Assembly (NCBI RefSeq): GCF_003710935.1
Contig: NZ_RHHS01000008.1
Span: 1 to 64,000 of the forward strand
Direction: 5' to 3'
DNA: 64,000 bases
Origin: Brevibacillus gelatini
GTDB taxonomy: Bacteria; Bacillota; Bacilli; Brevibacillales; Brevibacillaceae
Shown here: positions 16,942-25,819 of the stretch, piece by piece
How positions within the stretch are numbered: the first letter of the stretch is position 1
Layout: every line of letters begins with the position of its first letter
The notes under the pieces: model-generated
The model's database searches: none
Told to the model about the DNA's origin: nothing
What the model saw: the letters and a program-made list of their open reading frames with translations, nothing else
Translations under genes and position numbers: made by a program

Positions 16942-18054
16942 CTACAACATCAACTGCTCCGGATTCAGCCCGAGCAGAGCGTCGTGTACAAATTTGCCGT
17001 CTTTGCGGATCAACACGTCGTCAAACCAGATTTCCCCGCCGCCGTACTCCGGCCTTTGAATCGAGATCAAGTCCCAGTGAATCGTGCTGCGATTGCCGTT
17101 ATTCGCACAATCGTACGCCTGCCCCGGCGTCAGGTGAAAGCTCCCGGCAATTTTTTCATCGAACAAAATATCGCCAATCGGATGCAAAATGTGCGGGTGA
17201 AACGCAATTGCAAACTCTCCGATGTAGCGCGCGCCCTCATCCGTATCCAGTATTTCGTTCAGCTTCTCGGTATGATTCGCCGTCGCCTCGACGATCTTGC
17301 CCTCGCGAAACGTGAAGCGCACGTTGTCAAAAGCCGTTCCCTTGTAGCGGCTTGGCGTGTTGTACTGGATCGTTCCGTGGAGCGAGTTGCGCACTGGCGC
17401 TGTGTACACTTCCCCATCCGGCATGTTCCGCTTGCCGACCGCCACCTGTGTGCCGATTCCTTTGATGGAAAAAGTCAGGTCGGTTCCCGGCCCCACGATC
17501 CGCACCCGATCCGTTTTGTCCATCAGCTCGTACAGCGGCTTGCTCTCCCTGGCCATTTTCCGGTAATCAAACGAGCAGACATCGAAGAAAAAGTCCTCGA
17601 AAGCGTCGGTGCTCATGTTAGCCTTTTGCGCGGCTGCCGCCGTCGGGTAATGAATGCGGATGCCTTTGATTTCATTGTCGACGCGGTGCGCCATGGTTTT
17701 AAAGGCTTCGGCAAGCAAACGCTGCTTTTCCTCCGGCACGTCTTTATACTCGCTGTCATTCATCTCACCGTGAATGCCAATGTAGCCGTCGATGCCGTTC
17801 CACATGTCTTTTTCCCACTCGGCGACTTGTGCAAGCTGATCTGCTGTCAGCCCGAGCATCCACTCCCGCTCGACGCGCGGCCGGATAAAACGCAGGTGCG
17901 GGTAAGCTCCTTTTGCATACAGACGCTTGACCAGCTCCGCTGCCAGCAGTTCGCCCTCGTCTACCACCCGAATCAAGATATGCTCCCCTGCCTGTACATC
18001 CAGACTGTACGAAATCAGGTTGTCTGCGATCCGTCCGAGTCTATTGTCTCTCAT
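16942..18054 (-). CDS. Aminopeptidase, peptidase family M29
   Basis: A 370-residue cytoplasmic metallo-aminopeptidase (AmpS/AmpT type) that removes N-terminal residues from peptides. The C-terminal half holds the metal-ligand pattern of the family: an acidic residue in YIGEFAIAFH, one in FDEKIAGSFH, and the histidine/aspartate pair in STIHWDLI. Length matches the family (about 370-410). The ATG is preceded by AAGGAG. It is separated by about 125 bases from the dehydrogenase on the same strand. Confidence 0.93.
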   Translation of the reverse strand: MRDNRLGRIADNLISYSLDVQAGEHILIRVVDEGELLAAELVKRLYAKGAYPHLRFIRPRVEREWMLGLTADQLAQVAEWEKDMWNGIDGYIGIHGEMNDSEYKDVPEEKQRLLAEAFKTMAHRVDNEIKGIRIHYPTAAAAQKANMSTDAFEDFFFDVCSFDYRKMARESKPLYELMDKTDRVRIVGPGTDLTFSIKGIGTQVAVGKRNMPDGEVYTAPVRNSLHGTIQYNTPSRYKGTAFDNVRFTFREGKIVEATANHTEKLNEILDTDEGARYIGEFAIAFHPHILHPIGDILFDEKIAGSFHLTPGQAYDCANNGNRSTIHWDLISIQRPEYGGGEIWFDDVLIRKDGKFVHDALLGLNPEQLML

Positions 18055-18180
18055 CGTGACACGCTCCTTGTCTGTTTTTCTTTTTAGCGTACAGGAGATT
18101 TGTCAGAGGAATATCAGCGGAAGGTCTTCTAGCAGCGTTTTCTGCCAGGCGCCAAACAGCCAGAGGCCAAGGCTTGCTAC

Positions 18181-18209
18181 TTGTTCCCAGAAACAGATGG
18201 CCCTATAGT
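18181..18209 (+). promoter_or_regulatory. Promoter of the two-component operon
   Basis: TTGTTC (18181-18186), a 17-base spacer, and TATAGT (18204-18209), about 60 bases ahead of the response-regulator GTG. An inverted repeat CTGTCA/TGACAG follows at about 18222-18242. Confidence 0.5.
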
Positions 18210-18268
18210 AAAAGTACACATGCTGTCATGACGAGCCTGACAGGCAGAACGGAAAGGAGCGGATAAGC

Positions 18269-18949
18269 GTGCCAAGAGCATTGGTGGTCGATGACGACCC
18301 GCACATTCGAGAGCTAGTCGCATTGTACTTAAAAGACGAGGGGTTCGACATTGTAGAAAAAACAAATGGAGCTGACGCATTGGCATACGCGGAAAATCAT
18401 GCCGTGGATTTGGCGGTTATCGACATCATGATGCCGCAAATGGACGGCTGGGAGCTATGCTCCAAGCTACGGGAGTTTGGCGATATGCCGATCATCATGA
18501 TTACCGCCAAAGGCGAGACGCAGGACCGCATTCATGGTTTCAAGCTGGGGACCGATGATTATCTGGTAAAGCCGTTTGATCCCGTAGAGCTGGTGCTCCG
18601 TGTAAAGGCACTGCTCAAGCGGTATCGCATCTCGGTATCCAACATCATAACGCTTGGCCATCTTTCGTTGGACCGTTCCCGCTATCTGGTGGTATACGAA
18701 GACGGACAGACCAAAACGATTCCCATGAAAGAATTTGAACTGCTGTACAAACTGGGCAACTATGCCGGGCAATTGTTTACCCGCGAAACATTGATCGAAC
18801 AAATTTGGGGGCTCGATTATGAAGGGGACGAACGAACGGTAGATGTGCATATCAAGCGGCTTCGCGAGCGGTTTCCCGAAGCCGAATCCGGATTTCGCAT
18901 CGTGACGATTCGCGGTCTGGGCTATCGACTGGAGGTAACAGCGCAATGA
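18269..18949 (+). CDS. OmpR-family response regulator
   Basis: A 226-residue regulator. The receiver domain (1-118) has the acidic pocket D8-D10, phospho-acceptor D52 in IDIMMPQMDG and the lysine of LVKPFD. A winged-helix DNA-binding domain (about 128-223) ends in the usual RGLGYRLE. The start is GTG 18269 with AAGGAG upstream. Its stop overlaps the kinase start by four bases (ATGA). Probable targets include the PfpI-domain gene downstream, whose promoter has 11-bp direct repeats. Confidence 0.95.
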   Translation: MPRALVVDDDPHIRELVALYLKDEGFDIVEKTNGADALAYAENHAVDLAVIDIMMPQMDGWELCSKLREFGDMPIIMITAKGETQDRIHGFKLGTDDYLVKPFDPVELVLRVKALLKRYRISVSNIITLGHLSLDRSRYLVVYEDGQTKTIPMKEFELLYKLGNYAGQLFTRETLIEQIWGLDYEGDERTVDVHIKRLRERFPEAESGFRIVTIRGLGYRLEVTAQ

Positions 18950-20307
18950 AATCGCTCTATACCCGGGTCGTGCTCGTATTCGTCGGAATCGTCATGCTCA
19001 GCCTGATGACGGCTTTTCTCATTACGAGCTGGCTGTATGAAGAACGCGCCAAAGGCATCGTCCGGGACATGCTCATCGAAAACGGAAACCAAATGATCGC
19101 CACCTACCAATCCACTCCCACCGCAGAGCTGGTTCCGCTTATGCAGCACTTGTCGGGGCTTTCCCTAACCCATGCGCAGCTCTACAACGCAAAAGGCGAC
19201 CCGCTTCTCGCCGAGCAAGGAACCTCGTTGCAGGTGGAGCCTCGCGATGTCGCCCGTGTCCTCGCTGGCGAAAAAGTAACCGATCTGCAGCGAATCGACA
19301 TCTCTGCTTCCCATGAAGTTGCCCTTCCTGTCATTGGCCTGCCTCTTCAGGAGGACGGACAGCCTTATGCCTTGTTCGTGACGCTGAAACGAAACAGCGC
19401 TGACGTAGAATTGATGAATTCGATTCATTTGCTGTACGGTTTAATCCTGTTTATCGGAAGCTTTTTGATTCTCATCGCCGCCCGTTACCTGGTCAAGCCG
19501 ATTGTGCAATTGACCGAAGCCACCCGGCGAATGGCCGAAGGAGAGTTCACCGTTGAAGTACCTACCAAGCGCAAAGACGAGATCGGAATCCTGAGCGCCA
19601 GCTTCAACCAGATGGCCAAAAAGCTTGGCATGCTGGACCAAATGCGGCGGGATTTCGTCTCCAACGTCTCGCATGAGATCGGTTCCCCTCTCACTTCGAT
19701 TTCCGGTTTCACCAAGGCGTTGAAGCACAAGGAAGTAAGTGAGGAAAACCGCCTTCGCTATTTGACCATTATCGAGGAAGAAAGCGAGAGACTGTCCCGG
19801 TTGAGCCAAAATTTGCTGCAATTATCCCAACTGCAACAAGAGAACATGCCGCTACGCCTCAAAACGTACCGCCTCGACGAGCAGATCCGCAAGGTCGTGA
19901 TTGCGCTGGCTCCACACTGGGAAACCAAACAGATCGACTTCGACCTTCATCTGGATCCGCTCATGATCGAAGCGGACGAGGACCAGCTTAGCCAGGTGTG
20001 GATCAACCTGCTGAGCAATAGCATCAAATTCACACCGGTCAACGGCACGATTGGAATTACGGCCGTCGAGAAAGGCAATCAGTGCATCGTTTCCATTACC
20101 GATAACGGAATCGGCATTCCGGAAGAAGAAAGAGATCACATATTCAAGCCTTTTTACAAAGTCGACAAAGCTCGCAATTCTGCTGTAAAAGGAAACGGCC
20201 TTGGGTTGTCCATCGTGAAGCAAATCATTGACGGGCATCGGGGAAGCATTCGGGTGTTAGGGGAAGCAGGAAAAGGAGCGACGTTTGAAGTGACCTTGCC
20301 GCAGTAA
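18946..20307 (+). CDS. Membrane sensor histidine kinase
   Basis: A 453-residue partner of the preceding regulator. Helices at about 8-28 and 165-186 bound an extracytoplasmic sensor of about 135 residues with no recognised fold. A HAMP domain, the histidine box VSNVSHEIGSPLTS (about 240-255) and an ATPase domain with NSIKFT, DNGIGI and GNGLGL follow. The H-box is slightly unusual: GSPL replaces the more common RTPL. A terminator directly follows, so the kinase ends the two-gene transcript. Confidence 0.94.
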   Translation: MKSLYTRVVLVFVGIVMLSLMTAFLITSWLYEERAKGIVRDMLIENGNQMIATYQSTPTAELVPLMQHLSGLSLTHAQLYNAKGDPLLAEQGTSLQVEPRDVARVLAGEKVTDLQRIDISASHEVALPVIGLPLQEDGQPYALFVTLKRNSADVELMNSIHLLYGLILFIGSFLILIAARYLVKPIVQLTEATRRMAEGEFTVEVPTKRKDEIGILSASFNQMAKKLGMLDQMRRDFVSNVSHEIGSPLTSISGFTKALKHKEVSEENRLRYLTIIEEESERLSRLSQNLLQLSQLQQENMPLRLKTYRLDEQIRKVVIALAPHWETKQIDFDLHLDPLMIEADEDQLSQVWINLLSNSIKFTPVNGTIGITAVEKGNQCIVSITDNGIGIPEEERDHIFKPFYKVDKARNSAVKGNGLGLSIVKQIIDGHRGSIRVLGEAGKGATFEVTLPQ

Positions 20308-20338
20308 AAACCGCCAGCGTGCGGTTTTTTCTTTTTTT
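20306..20338 (+). terminator. Terminator of the two-component operon
   Basis: AAAACCGC pairs with GCGGTTTT around CAGCGT, followed by a long T-rich tract. It overlaps the kinase stop codon. Confidence 0.9.
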
Positions 20339-20344
20339 GTTTCC

Positions 20345-20377
20345 GTTCATATTCAGTTCACACAGCTGTTTTATATT
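20345..20377 (+). promoter_or_regulatory. Promoter with 11-bp direct repeats ahead of the PfpI-domain gene
   Basis: GTTCA occurs at 20345-20349 and again at 20356-20360, one helical turn apart, just upstream of a TATATT at 20372-20377. The repeats cover the -35 position, and no good -35 is present. This suits activation by the OmpR-type regulator encoded next door. The assignment is inference. Confidence 0.5.
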
Positions 20378-20430
20378 CCTCTTAGAAGCTGATTACCCTA
20401 CAAGGGTATCGTAAACAGGAGGAATCGAAA

Positions 20431-21816
20431 GTGAAAAAAGTTTTGTTGCGTTTGGCGGTGTATCTGCTTAGTCTGGTTGTTTTTGTAGGCGGTCTTGGCT
20501 TCCTTGGATATTCCCATACGCAGAAGGAATTTTACAAGGCGCTTCGCGAAGAGCCCGTTCCTTCCCTGGAAGGCGTCACCATTCCCCCTCATGATCCGGC
20601 GAAACCTACCGTTGCAGTCGTCATGGCAGATTCTTCGATTACAACAGAGGATTTCGACTTTCTCATTCCGTACACGCTGTTCGCGATGACAGAAGCGTAC
20701 AATGTCTATGCGGTCTCGCCCGACAAAAACCTCAAACCGCTGTCAGGCGGGCTCGATGTCGCCCCGCACTACACGTATGCAGAGCTGGATGCGCTGTTGG
20801 GGAAAAACCCTGAGGTAATCGTAGTCCCGTTCATGCCGATTATTGATGAAGCGATATATGCCCCTACTCGCGAGTGGATTCAAAAACACGCTAACAGCGA
20901 TACCACTTTCCTGAGCATTTGCGGGGGTTCAGGCAACCTGGCTGATGCCGGTCTGCTGAAAGGAAAATCGGCTGCGTCTCACTGGCAAGCCATTCCGTCC
21001 TTGCGCGCACTCTACCCGGATACGACTTGGGTAGAAGATGTGAGATATGTCCACGAAGGAAATACGCTGACTTCATCCGGTCAAACGGCTGGGATCGATG
21101 CGGTGCTTCACCTCATCTCGCAGCAAGTGGACGAACCGACAGCAGCAAGCATCGCCAAACAAATCAGCTATCCGAATTACGAATTTGTCGCGAATCCAAA
21201 AGTGGAACCGTTTGTTCTCGACTACAAATTTTCCACCTACATTTTGAATAGCACATTCCGCTGGCAGAAAAAGCAAATGGGCGTGCTGCTCTATGACGGC
21301 ATGGAAGAACTGGCCCTGTCTTCGATCTTTGACTCGTATGCAGACACAGGAACGACACGCGTCAGGACCATTTCGCGGACGATGACACCGATTTTGACCA
21401 AGCATCACCTCAACATCGTGGCACGACACACCATCGAGGATGCGCCACAATTGGATAAAATGATTATCCCTGGCGGCGACGCACCTTCGCTCGCTCGCGA
21501 AGACATTAAGTTCTGGAATGAAAAAGGCAAGGCGGATGTGACTCTGCTCATTCACGCCGATTCTCCCGACCGTTACGTGTTTGAAGCGCCATTGGAAGAC
21601 CTTGCCAAGCAGGAAGACCTGCTGACAGCCGGGCATGGCGTAAAGCGTTTGGAATACCGCTCCGACAATATCAAGCTGGAAGGCAGCGCGCTTCCTCTCA
21701 TGACCTATGCGCACCTGCTGCTTACTGTCGCTCTTGCTTTCCTGACGGCATTTTTGATTGATCGCAAGTTCATTTCCAGGAAATCGACTTGCTGTTTGCA
21801 CAAGCGCACGGCGTAA
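20431..21816 (+). CDS. Membrane-anchored tandem DJ-1/PfpI domain protein
   Basis: A 461-residue protein with a helix at 8-27 and another near the C terminus (about 430-450). Two DJ-1/PfpI-like modules lie between. The first (about 60-235) has the nucleophile-elbow pattern ICGGSG with C164; the second (about 280-410) has IIPGGDAP at the matching position but no cysteine there. DJ-1/PfpI members include amidases, chaperones and regulators, so activity cannot be assigned. The start is GTG 20431 after AGGAGG. It follows the two-component genes and is probably their target. Confidence 0.75.
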   Translation: MKKVLLRLAVYLLSLVVFVGGLGFLGYSHTQKEFYKALREEPVPSLEGVTIPPHDPAKPTVAVVMADSSITTEDFDFLIPYTLFAMTEAYNVYAVSPDKNLKPLSGGLDVAPHYTYAELDALLGKNPEVIVVPFMPIIDEAIYAPTREWIQKHANSDTTFLSICGGSGNLADAGLLKGKSAASHWQAIPSLRALYPDTTWVEDVRYVHEGNTLTSSGQTAGIDAVLHLISQQVDEPTAASIAKQISYPNYEFVANPKVEPFVLDYKFSTYILNSTFRWQKKQMGVLLYDGMEELALSSIFDSYADTGTTRVRTISRTMTPILTKHHLNIVARHTIEDAPQLDKMIIPGGDAPSLAREDIKFWNEKGKADVTLLIHADSPDRYVFEAPLEDLAKQEDLLTAGHGVKRLEYRSDNIKLEGSALPLMTYAHLLLTVALAFLTAFLIDRKFISRKSTCCLHKRTA

Positions 21817-21829
21817 TCTCTGCCTGTGG

Positions 21830-21895
21830 AAAACACCTTCAAGACAGCCCGATCATTTCGCAAGATCCGGGGACAATCTTGAAGGTGTTTTTCTT
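21830..21895 (+). terminator. Terminator of the PfpI-domain gene
   Basis: AAAACACCTTCAAGA (21830-21844) pairs with TCTTGAAGGTGTTTT (21877-21891) and runs into TTCTT. The 32-base loop is long but the 15-bp stem is perfect. Confidence 0.85.
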
Positions 21896-21980
21896 ATGCG
21901 TGTATGTCTGCTTCTTGAGCCAGACGCCGCCGAATTCGTGTGCAAAAGCCCCTGTATGGAGGAAGCTTTGCGGACGAAAG

Positions 21981-22673
21981 TCATGCGCTTTTGGACGAGT
22001 TGAATTTTTTGCGGTAATAGCGGGAAAAGCCAATGATACAGGGGACGAGGACAATTGTCGGCATAAACCAGACGAGCGGGTGAACAGAACTTAGGCCGAG
22101 CAGGCGCGGCGCACCGAACACGGTAAAGGCCGTAATCGTTGCGATACAGCAGCCGAGCATACCTCCCAGATGTTCAAACCACCAGTGGAGCTTTCGTCCC
22201 GGCGGCCGCAGCCAGTACACCAGCTGCGTCGTGCCAAGGAAAATCCCGATAAACGGAAACCAGGTCAGCAGAGTAAAGTCGATGATCGCTCCGTACAGGC
22301 TCATGGCTGCACCCGAGGCGACCAGCAAAGCCGGAAACAGCAGGTCGACCAGCTGGCGATGCGCCGCTTGGCGGTTTTTGTACCGCAGCACGCGAATCCC
22401 GTACCAGGCTGTCGCCGAGCTTAAAATCGAGATGAAAATGAGGAACCAGGCGAAGGCGACGGACTCAACCGTTTTGTCCGGGTCGAAACCGATCCGCCAG
22501 ATACCCATGTAAAGGGCCGAGATCGCGACTGCTCCCATTGCGTACACGTAGACCCAGCCGGAGCGCGCGTGCGCCTTTCCTCCCTTTTTGGTGGCGATTG
22601 GCAGCCAAAATACAAGCAACGCGGTAAATCCGGCGATCACGTGAATCACTTTGAAAATCGAGAAAAATAGCAT
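21981..22673 (-). CDS. Multi-pass membrane protein (DUF2306-like)
   Basis: A 230-residue integral membrane protein with about seven hydrophobic helices and a histidine in the first (FKVIHVIAGF). The layout and the HARSGWVYVYAMG and RQAAHRQLV patterns suggest the DUF2306 group, of unknown role; the call is by recollection. GAGGGGGG precedes the ATG. It lies 19 bases after the TetR gene on the same strand, so the two probably form an operon repressed by that TetR. Confidence 0.65.
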   Translation of the reverse strand: MLFFSIFKVIHVIAGFTALLVFWLPIATKKGGKAHARSGWVYVYAMGAVAISALYMGIWRIGFDPDKTVESVAFAWFLIFISILSSATAWYGIRVLRYKNRQAAHRQLVDLLFPALLVASGAAMSLYGAIIDFTLLTWFPFIGIFLGTTQLVYWLRPPGRKLHWWFEHLGGMLGCCIATITAFTVFGAPRLLGLSSVHPLVWFMPTIVLVPCIIGFSRYYRKKFNSSKSA

Positions 22674-22692
22674 AGTGATGATCCCCCCTCGG

Positions 22693-23283
22693 TTAACCCT
22701 TGGTCAGTGTCTGATACATGATCTGATGCACTTCATCGACAGTCAGCCCGCTCGCATTCGGCGCGATTTGCGTCTTCATCCGGATGCCGTACGTAATGAT
22801 CGTGAAAAAAATCGCCACCTTCTCCGCATCGAGCGTGTCAGGAATGACGCCCGCCCGCTGCCCCACCTCGATCCATTCCTTCGACGTCTGGATGCTCTCC
22901 TCGTGCATCTTGGCAAGCATGTCGCCAATGACCGGGTCTTCTCTTTTGCTCAGCAAGTAAATCAGGATCAGGTTCGTCACATCCCGCGGGTCGTGAATGT
23001 GCCCCAAGCCCTGCGAGATAATCCCAAGCGGTCCCGTCAATTCGCCTCCCCCTTCTTTTACAGTTTGGTAAAACTGCTGGCTGATGGCGGCCAAACGTCT
23101 TTGCAACAGCAGGCCGAACAGTTCATCCTTGCTTTTTACGTAATGGTAGATCGCGCCCTTGGACAAGCCGGAGCGCTTCATGATGTCCTGCAACGTCGTC
23201 TGCTGGCATCCTTTTTCCAGAATCAATTCCTCTGTCGCCGTCAACAGCAATTGAAAGCTGGGGTTTTGATGAATCGATGACAT
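22693..23283 (-). CDS. TetR/AcrR family transcriptional regulator
   Basis: A 196-residue regulator. The N-terminal helix-turn-helix (about 10-55) reads TTLQDIMKRSGLSKGAIYHYVKSKDELF, typical of TetR. The C-terminal ligand domain is unassigned. AGGAGG lies five bases before the ATG. Its promoter contains a 21-bp palindrome between -35 and -10, so it probably represses itself and the membrane gene behind it. The inducer is unknown. Confidence 0.93.
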   Translation of the reverse strand: MSSIHQNPSFQLLLTATEELILEKGCQQTTLQDIMKRSGLSKGAIYHYVKSKDELFGLLLQRRLAAISQQFYQTVKEGGGELTGPLGIISQGLGHIHDPRDVTNLILIYLLSKREDPVIGDMLAKMHEESIQTSKEWIEVGQRAGVIPDTLDAEKVAIFFTIITYGIRMKTQIAPNASGLTVDEVHQIMYQTLTKG

Positions 23284-23331
23284 GGTCTCCTCCTGTAGAA
23301 AATGGACATGGAAGTGATTTCCTTACGATTC

Positions 23332-23361
23332 ACTATACAAACCGGCGGTCGGTTTGTCAAA
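23332..23361 (-). promoter_or_regulatory. TetR promoter with palindromic operator
   Basis: On the reverse strand TTGACA (23361-23356) and TATAGT (23337-23332) are 18 bases apart. The palindrome ACAAACCG-N5-CGGTTTGT (23337-23357) fills the spacer. This is the classical site of a self-repressing TetR protein. Confidence 0.75.
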
Positions 23362-23453
23362 TGAAAAGAAAAAACATGTACGCCGCTTTGTCCGCTCTTT
23401 TCGCTGCGAGATCATTCTGCAGCACTGTTGCGGAGAAACGTAAGCACCGACCG

Positions 23454-23846
23454 TTATGGACGATACCCGTACATGCTGAAGGTGAAAAAAAGACAGGCAT
23501 ACACACCCGCTGCCGGAACAAGCGTGAGCGCGATCCCCCATTTTTTTGCCGTTCCTTGGGCAGCCTGGAACCAACCGTAGTAGTTGAACAGCAGCAGGAG
23601 CAGAAACGGAATAAAGAAAAAACCTTGCGTGGACTCGACCCACGCCGAATTGTTGTCCCAAAATTGCTCCGGCACCGGCAACGTATGATACTCCGCGTAA
23701 ATCGCCTCCTTGCGTGCGATGAACACGTACGACAGCACGATATAATAGACGGTTACTGCGGCCTTGACCCAGACCGTTATCCCTTTTGTCGTCCATAACA
23801 GCAAAAAAATAATGCTCAAGATGAACCATATGGCCATGTATTTCAT
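23454..23846 (-). CDS. Small four-helix membrane protein of unknown function
   Basis: A 130-residue protein with hydrophobic segments at about 5-20, 27-45, 75-91 and 103-122. A polar loop between helices 2 and 3 contains YHTLPVPEQFWDN. I do not recognise the family. The ATG at 23846 is chosen because AGGAGGGAT lies directly upstream; a longer frame to 23981 lacks an RBS and crosses the promoter region. It is divergent from the polyprenyl-phosphate transferase, with an inverted repeat between them. Confidence 0.65.
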   Translation of the reverse strand: MKYMAIWFILSIIFLLLWTTKGITVWVKAAVTVYYIVLSYVFIARKEAIYAEYHTLPVPEQFWDNNSAWVESTQGFFFIPFLLLLLFNYYGWFQAAQGTAKKWGIALTLVPAAGVYACLFFTFSMYGYRP

Positions 23847-23896
23847 CCTGATCCCTCCTAAAAAGGGATTATATTTTTTCACGGTGCATGAAATAA

Positions 23897-23916
23897 GTAC
23901 CAACTTTTTTTGGTAC
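23897..23916. repeat. Inverted repeat between divergent genes
   Basis: GTACCAA (23897-23903) and TTGGTAC (23910-23916) are exact inverted copies six bases apart. They lie upstream of a TATAAT on the reverse strand and just left of the forward promoter. It is a possible operator for both genes. Confidence 0.4.
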
Positions 23917-23939
23917 CTCCCCCGCTTTCCCGGCAAGAG

Positions 23940-23968
23940 TCGACAAAATCTGGTATCCTTCCTATAAT
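23940..23968 (+). promoter_or_regulatory. Promoter of the polyprenyl-phosphate transferase gene
   Basis: TCGACA (23940-23945), a 17-base spacer and TATAAT (23963-23968), about 40 bases before the ATG. Confidence 0.65.
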
Positions 23969-24010
23969 AGACTTGTCTCAAAAAAAGCTGTCTTTTCGTA
24001 GGAGATGGTC

Positions 24011-24973
24011 ATGATTACATACGCGATTTCGTTTTTGCTGTCGTTTGCAATCGTCATGGTGTTGATTCCGCCGCTGGCCAAATTGGCGTTTCGTCTCGAT
24101 TTTGTAGACAAGCCTCGAAAAGACGTCGAGCGCAAGATTCACCGGGAGCCGATTCCGCTAACGGCCAGCTATGCGATCTTCATCGGCTTCGCCGCATCGT
24201 TTCTGCTGTTTTCCAAGGAATCACCGGGACAGACGATTGCCGTGCTGATCGGCTCGCTGCTTCTTATTACCATCGGTACGATTGACGACTGGTACAAAAC
24301 GCAGGGCAAGGACTTCTCTGCTCTGCCCAAAATGATCGTGCAGATTTCCGCCGCCGTAATCGTGTACTTGTCCGGAATCAGCTTCTCCGGCTTTTACAAT
24401 CCGCTGAGCGGAGAATACATCCTGCTCCCGGAATGGCTTCAGTTCATCCTCACGATCTTGTGGATTTTCGGTGTGACGACGGTTATCAACTTCTCGGACG
24501 GCATGGACGGGCTTGCCGGAGGGCTGACTGCCATTTCTGCCGGTACGCTGTTCGTCGTCGCCCTCGTCAAAGGACAGACAACTTCCGCCATCATGGCGAT
24601 CAGCCTGATCGGCGTCGCTCTCGCTTACTTGCGCTACAACAAGCCGCCCGCGAAAATTTTCATGGGAGACGCAGGGGCGACTTTTCTCGGCTTTATCCTC
24701 GCCGTAATCGCGCTGGACGGAGCCTTCAAGCAGGCAACAGTCCTGTCGCTGTTCATCCCGATTTTGGCGCTGGGTGTGCCGATCTTCGACAACCTGTTTG
24801 TCGTGGCAAAACGGTTCGTGCAAGGCAAGCCGATCTACCAGGCTGACGCCAGCCAGGTGCATTACCGCCTGCTGCGCACGGGGCTGAATCCAAAGCAGGT
24901 CGTGGCGTTTCTCTGCTTAATCAGCATGTGCTTTTCGCTGACGTCGATTATTTTGCTTTTGCTTGGTGTATAA
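24011..24973 (+). CDS. Polyprenyl-phosphate sugar-1-phosphate transferase (TagO/WecA-like)
   Basis: A 320-residue membrane enzyme of glycosyltransferase family 4. It would join a sugar-1-phosphate, probably GlcNAc, to undecaprenyl phosphate and so start a wall polymer such as teichoic acid. About ten helices are visible. The cytoplasmic catalytic motifs are present: GTIDDWY, NFSDGMDGLAGG and FMGDAGATFLG. ATG 24011 is preferred over 24005 because AGGAG is then correctly spaced. It is a single gene with its own promoter and strong terminator. No other wall-polymer genes are nearby. Confidence 0.9.
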   Translation: MITYAISFLLSFAIVMVLIPPLAKLAFRLDFVDKPRKDVERKIHREPIPLTASYAIFIGFAASFLLFSKESPGQTIAVLIGSLLLITIGTIDDWYKTQGKDFSALPKMIVQISAAVIVYLSGISFSGFYNPLSGEYILLPEWLQFILTILWIFGVTTVINFSDGMDGLAGGLTAISAGTLFVVALVKGQTTSAIMAISLIGVALAYLRYNKPPAKIFMGDAGATFLGFILAVIALDGAFKQATVLSLFIPILALGVPIFDNLFVVAKRFVQGKPIYQADASQVHYRLLRTGLNPKQVVAFLCLISMCFSLTSIILLLLGV

Positions 24974-24976
24974 AAC

Positions 24977-25027
24977 GAAAAAAATGCCGCTTTGGTCCTT
25001 GATGCGGACCTGCGGCATTTTTTTTTT
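24977..25027 (+). terminator. Terminator of the TagO-like gene
   Basis: AAAAAATGCCGC pairs with GCGGCATTTTTT. An inner stem GGTCC/GGACC adds stability, and a run of ten T follows. Confidence 0.93.
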
Positions 25028-25099
25028 GCAGCTTTGGCAGGGGGGCCGGATTATGGCACCGCCGAAGACAGGCATCGGTAGCTACTCGTCGCCTGCGTG

Positions 25100-25819
25100 C
25101 TAGCTCTGCTTCGCGGCTGTCGCTTCTGCCGCTTCCTCCATCTGCTTTTTATATTGCAGGCACGCATGGCACCTTTTGCTTTTTCGGCCAAAAGCGGTGT
25201 AGTATTTGAGCTTTTTGCAGGAACGGCACGTCACGTACAGCGAGCTGGACAGGTTGTAGTTTTGCTCGGGCGTGTTTTGTGTGAGCTGGACCGTCTTGTT
25301 GTATTTGATTAACAGATGCGCTGTATGGATGGCATCGACCAGGGCTGAGTGCAGTCTTCCTTCCTGAACGATGCCCGCTGCATCAATCGCGTCTTTGAGA
25401 CTCATCTGCTTGCGGTCGGCGAGCAGCATGCTGATTGCTGGCTGGATGTCGTTGTAGTTGCGCAGCCAGTTGAAGGCCAGTCCGAAGCGGGCGCAATGCT
25501 CGATCATCAGCCGCTTGTCGTCTTGGCCCCACGAGCACAGGTAGTAGTCCGTATCCGTACCGATCCAGTCCAGAAAGTCGTTGAAAGCTTTGCGAAACGG
25601 AATGAACGTCGGCATGTTCTCTTTGTCCAGGCCGATGAATTTGCGGGTGCGCTCCGTGATTCTGCGCTCGATGGCCGGAAACGTGTAGCGCTGGAAGGTG
25701 TCTACCTCCACACCGTTTTTTCCGGGCACAATTTTTGCCGCTCCGATCTCGATAATTTCCGGAATCTTGTCTCGTTGATAGGTGAGTGTTGTTTCCAGGT
25801 CATAGACAATGATTTGCAA
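25100..25819 (-). CDS. DEDDh 3'-5' exonuclease with C-terminal zinc ribbon (KapD-like)
   Basis: A 239-residue nuclease of the DnaQ/KapD type. The first acidic motif is D7-L-E9; the last motif RLHSALVDAIHTA supplies the histidine and aspartate of the DEDDh set. After the exonuclease fold (about 1-175) two CxxC pairs (CRSC and CHAC) form a likely zinc ribbon at about 200-225. KapD-type proteins are poorly defined exonucleases of Bacilli. No strong RBS is seen near the ATG. Confidence 0.85.
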   Translation of the reverse strand: MQIIVYDLETTLTYQRDKIPEIIEIGAAKIVPGKNGVEVDTFQRYTFPAIERRITERTRKFIGLDKENMPTFIPFRKAFNDFLDWIGTDTDYYLCSWGQDDKRLMIEHCARFGLAFNWLRNYNDIQPAISMLLADRKQMSLKDAIDAAGIVQEGRLHSALVDAIHTAHLLIKYNKTVQLTQNTPEQNYNLSSSLYVTCRSCKKLKYYTAFGRKSKRCHACLQYKKQMEEAAEATAAKQS

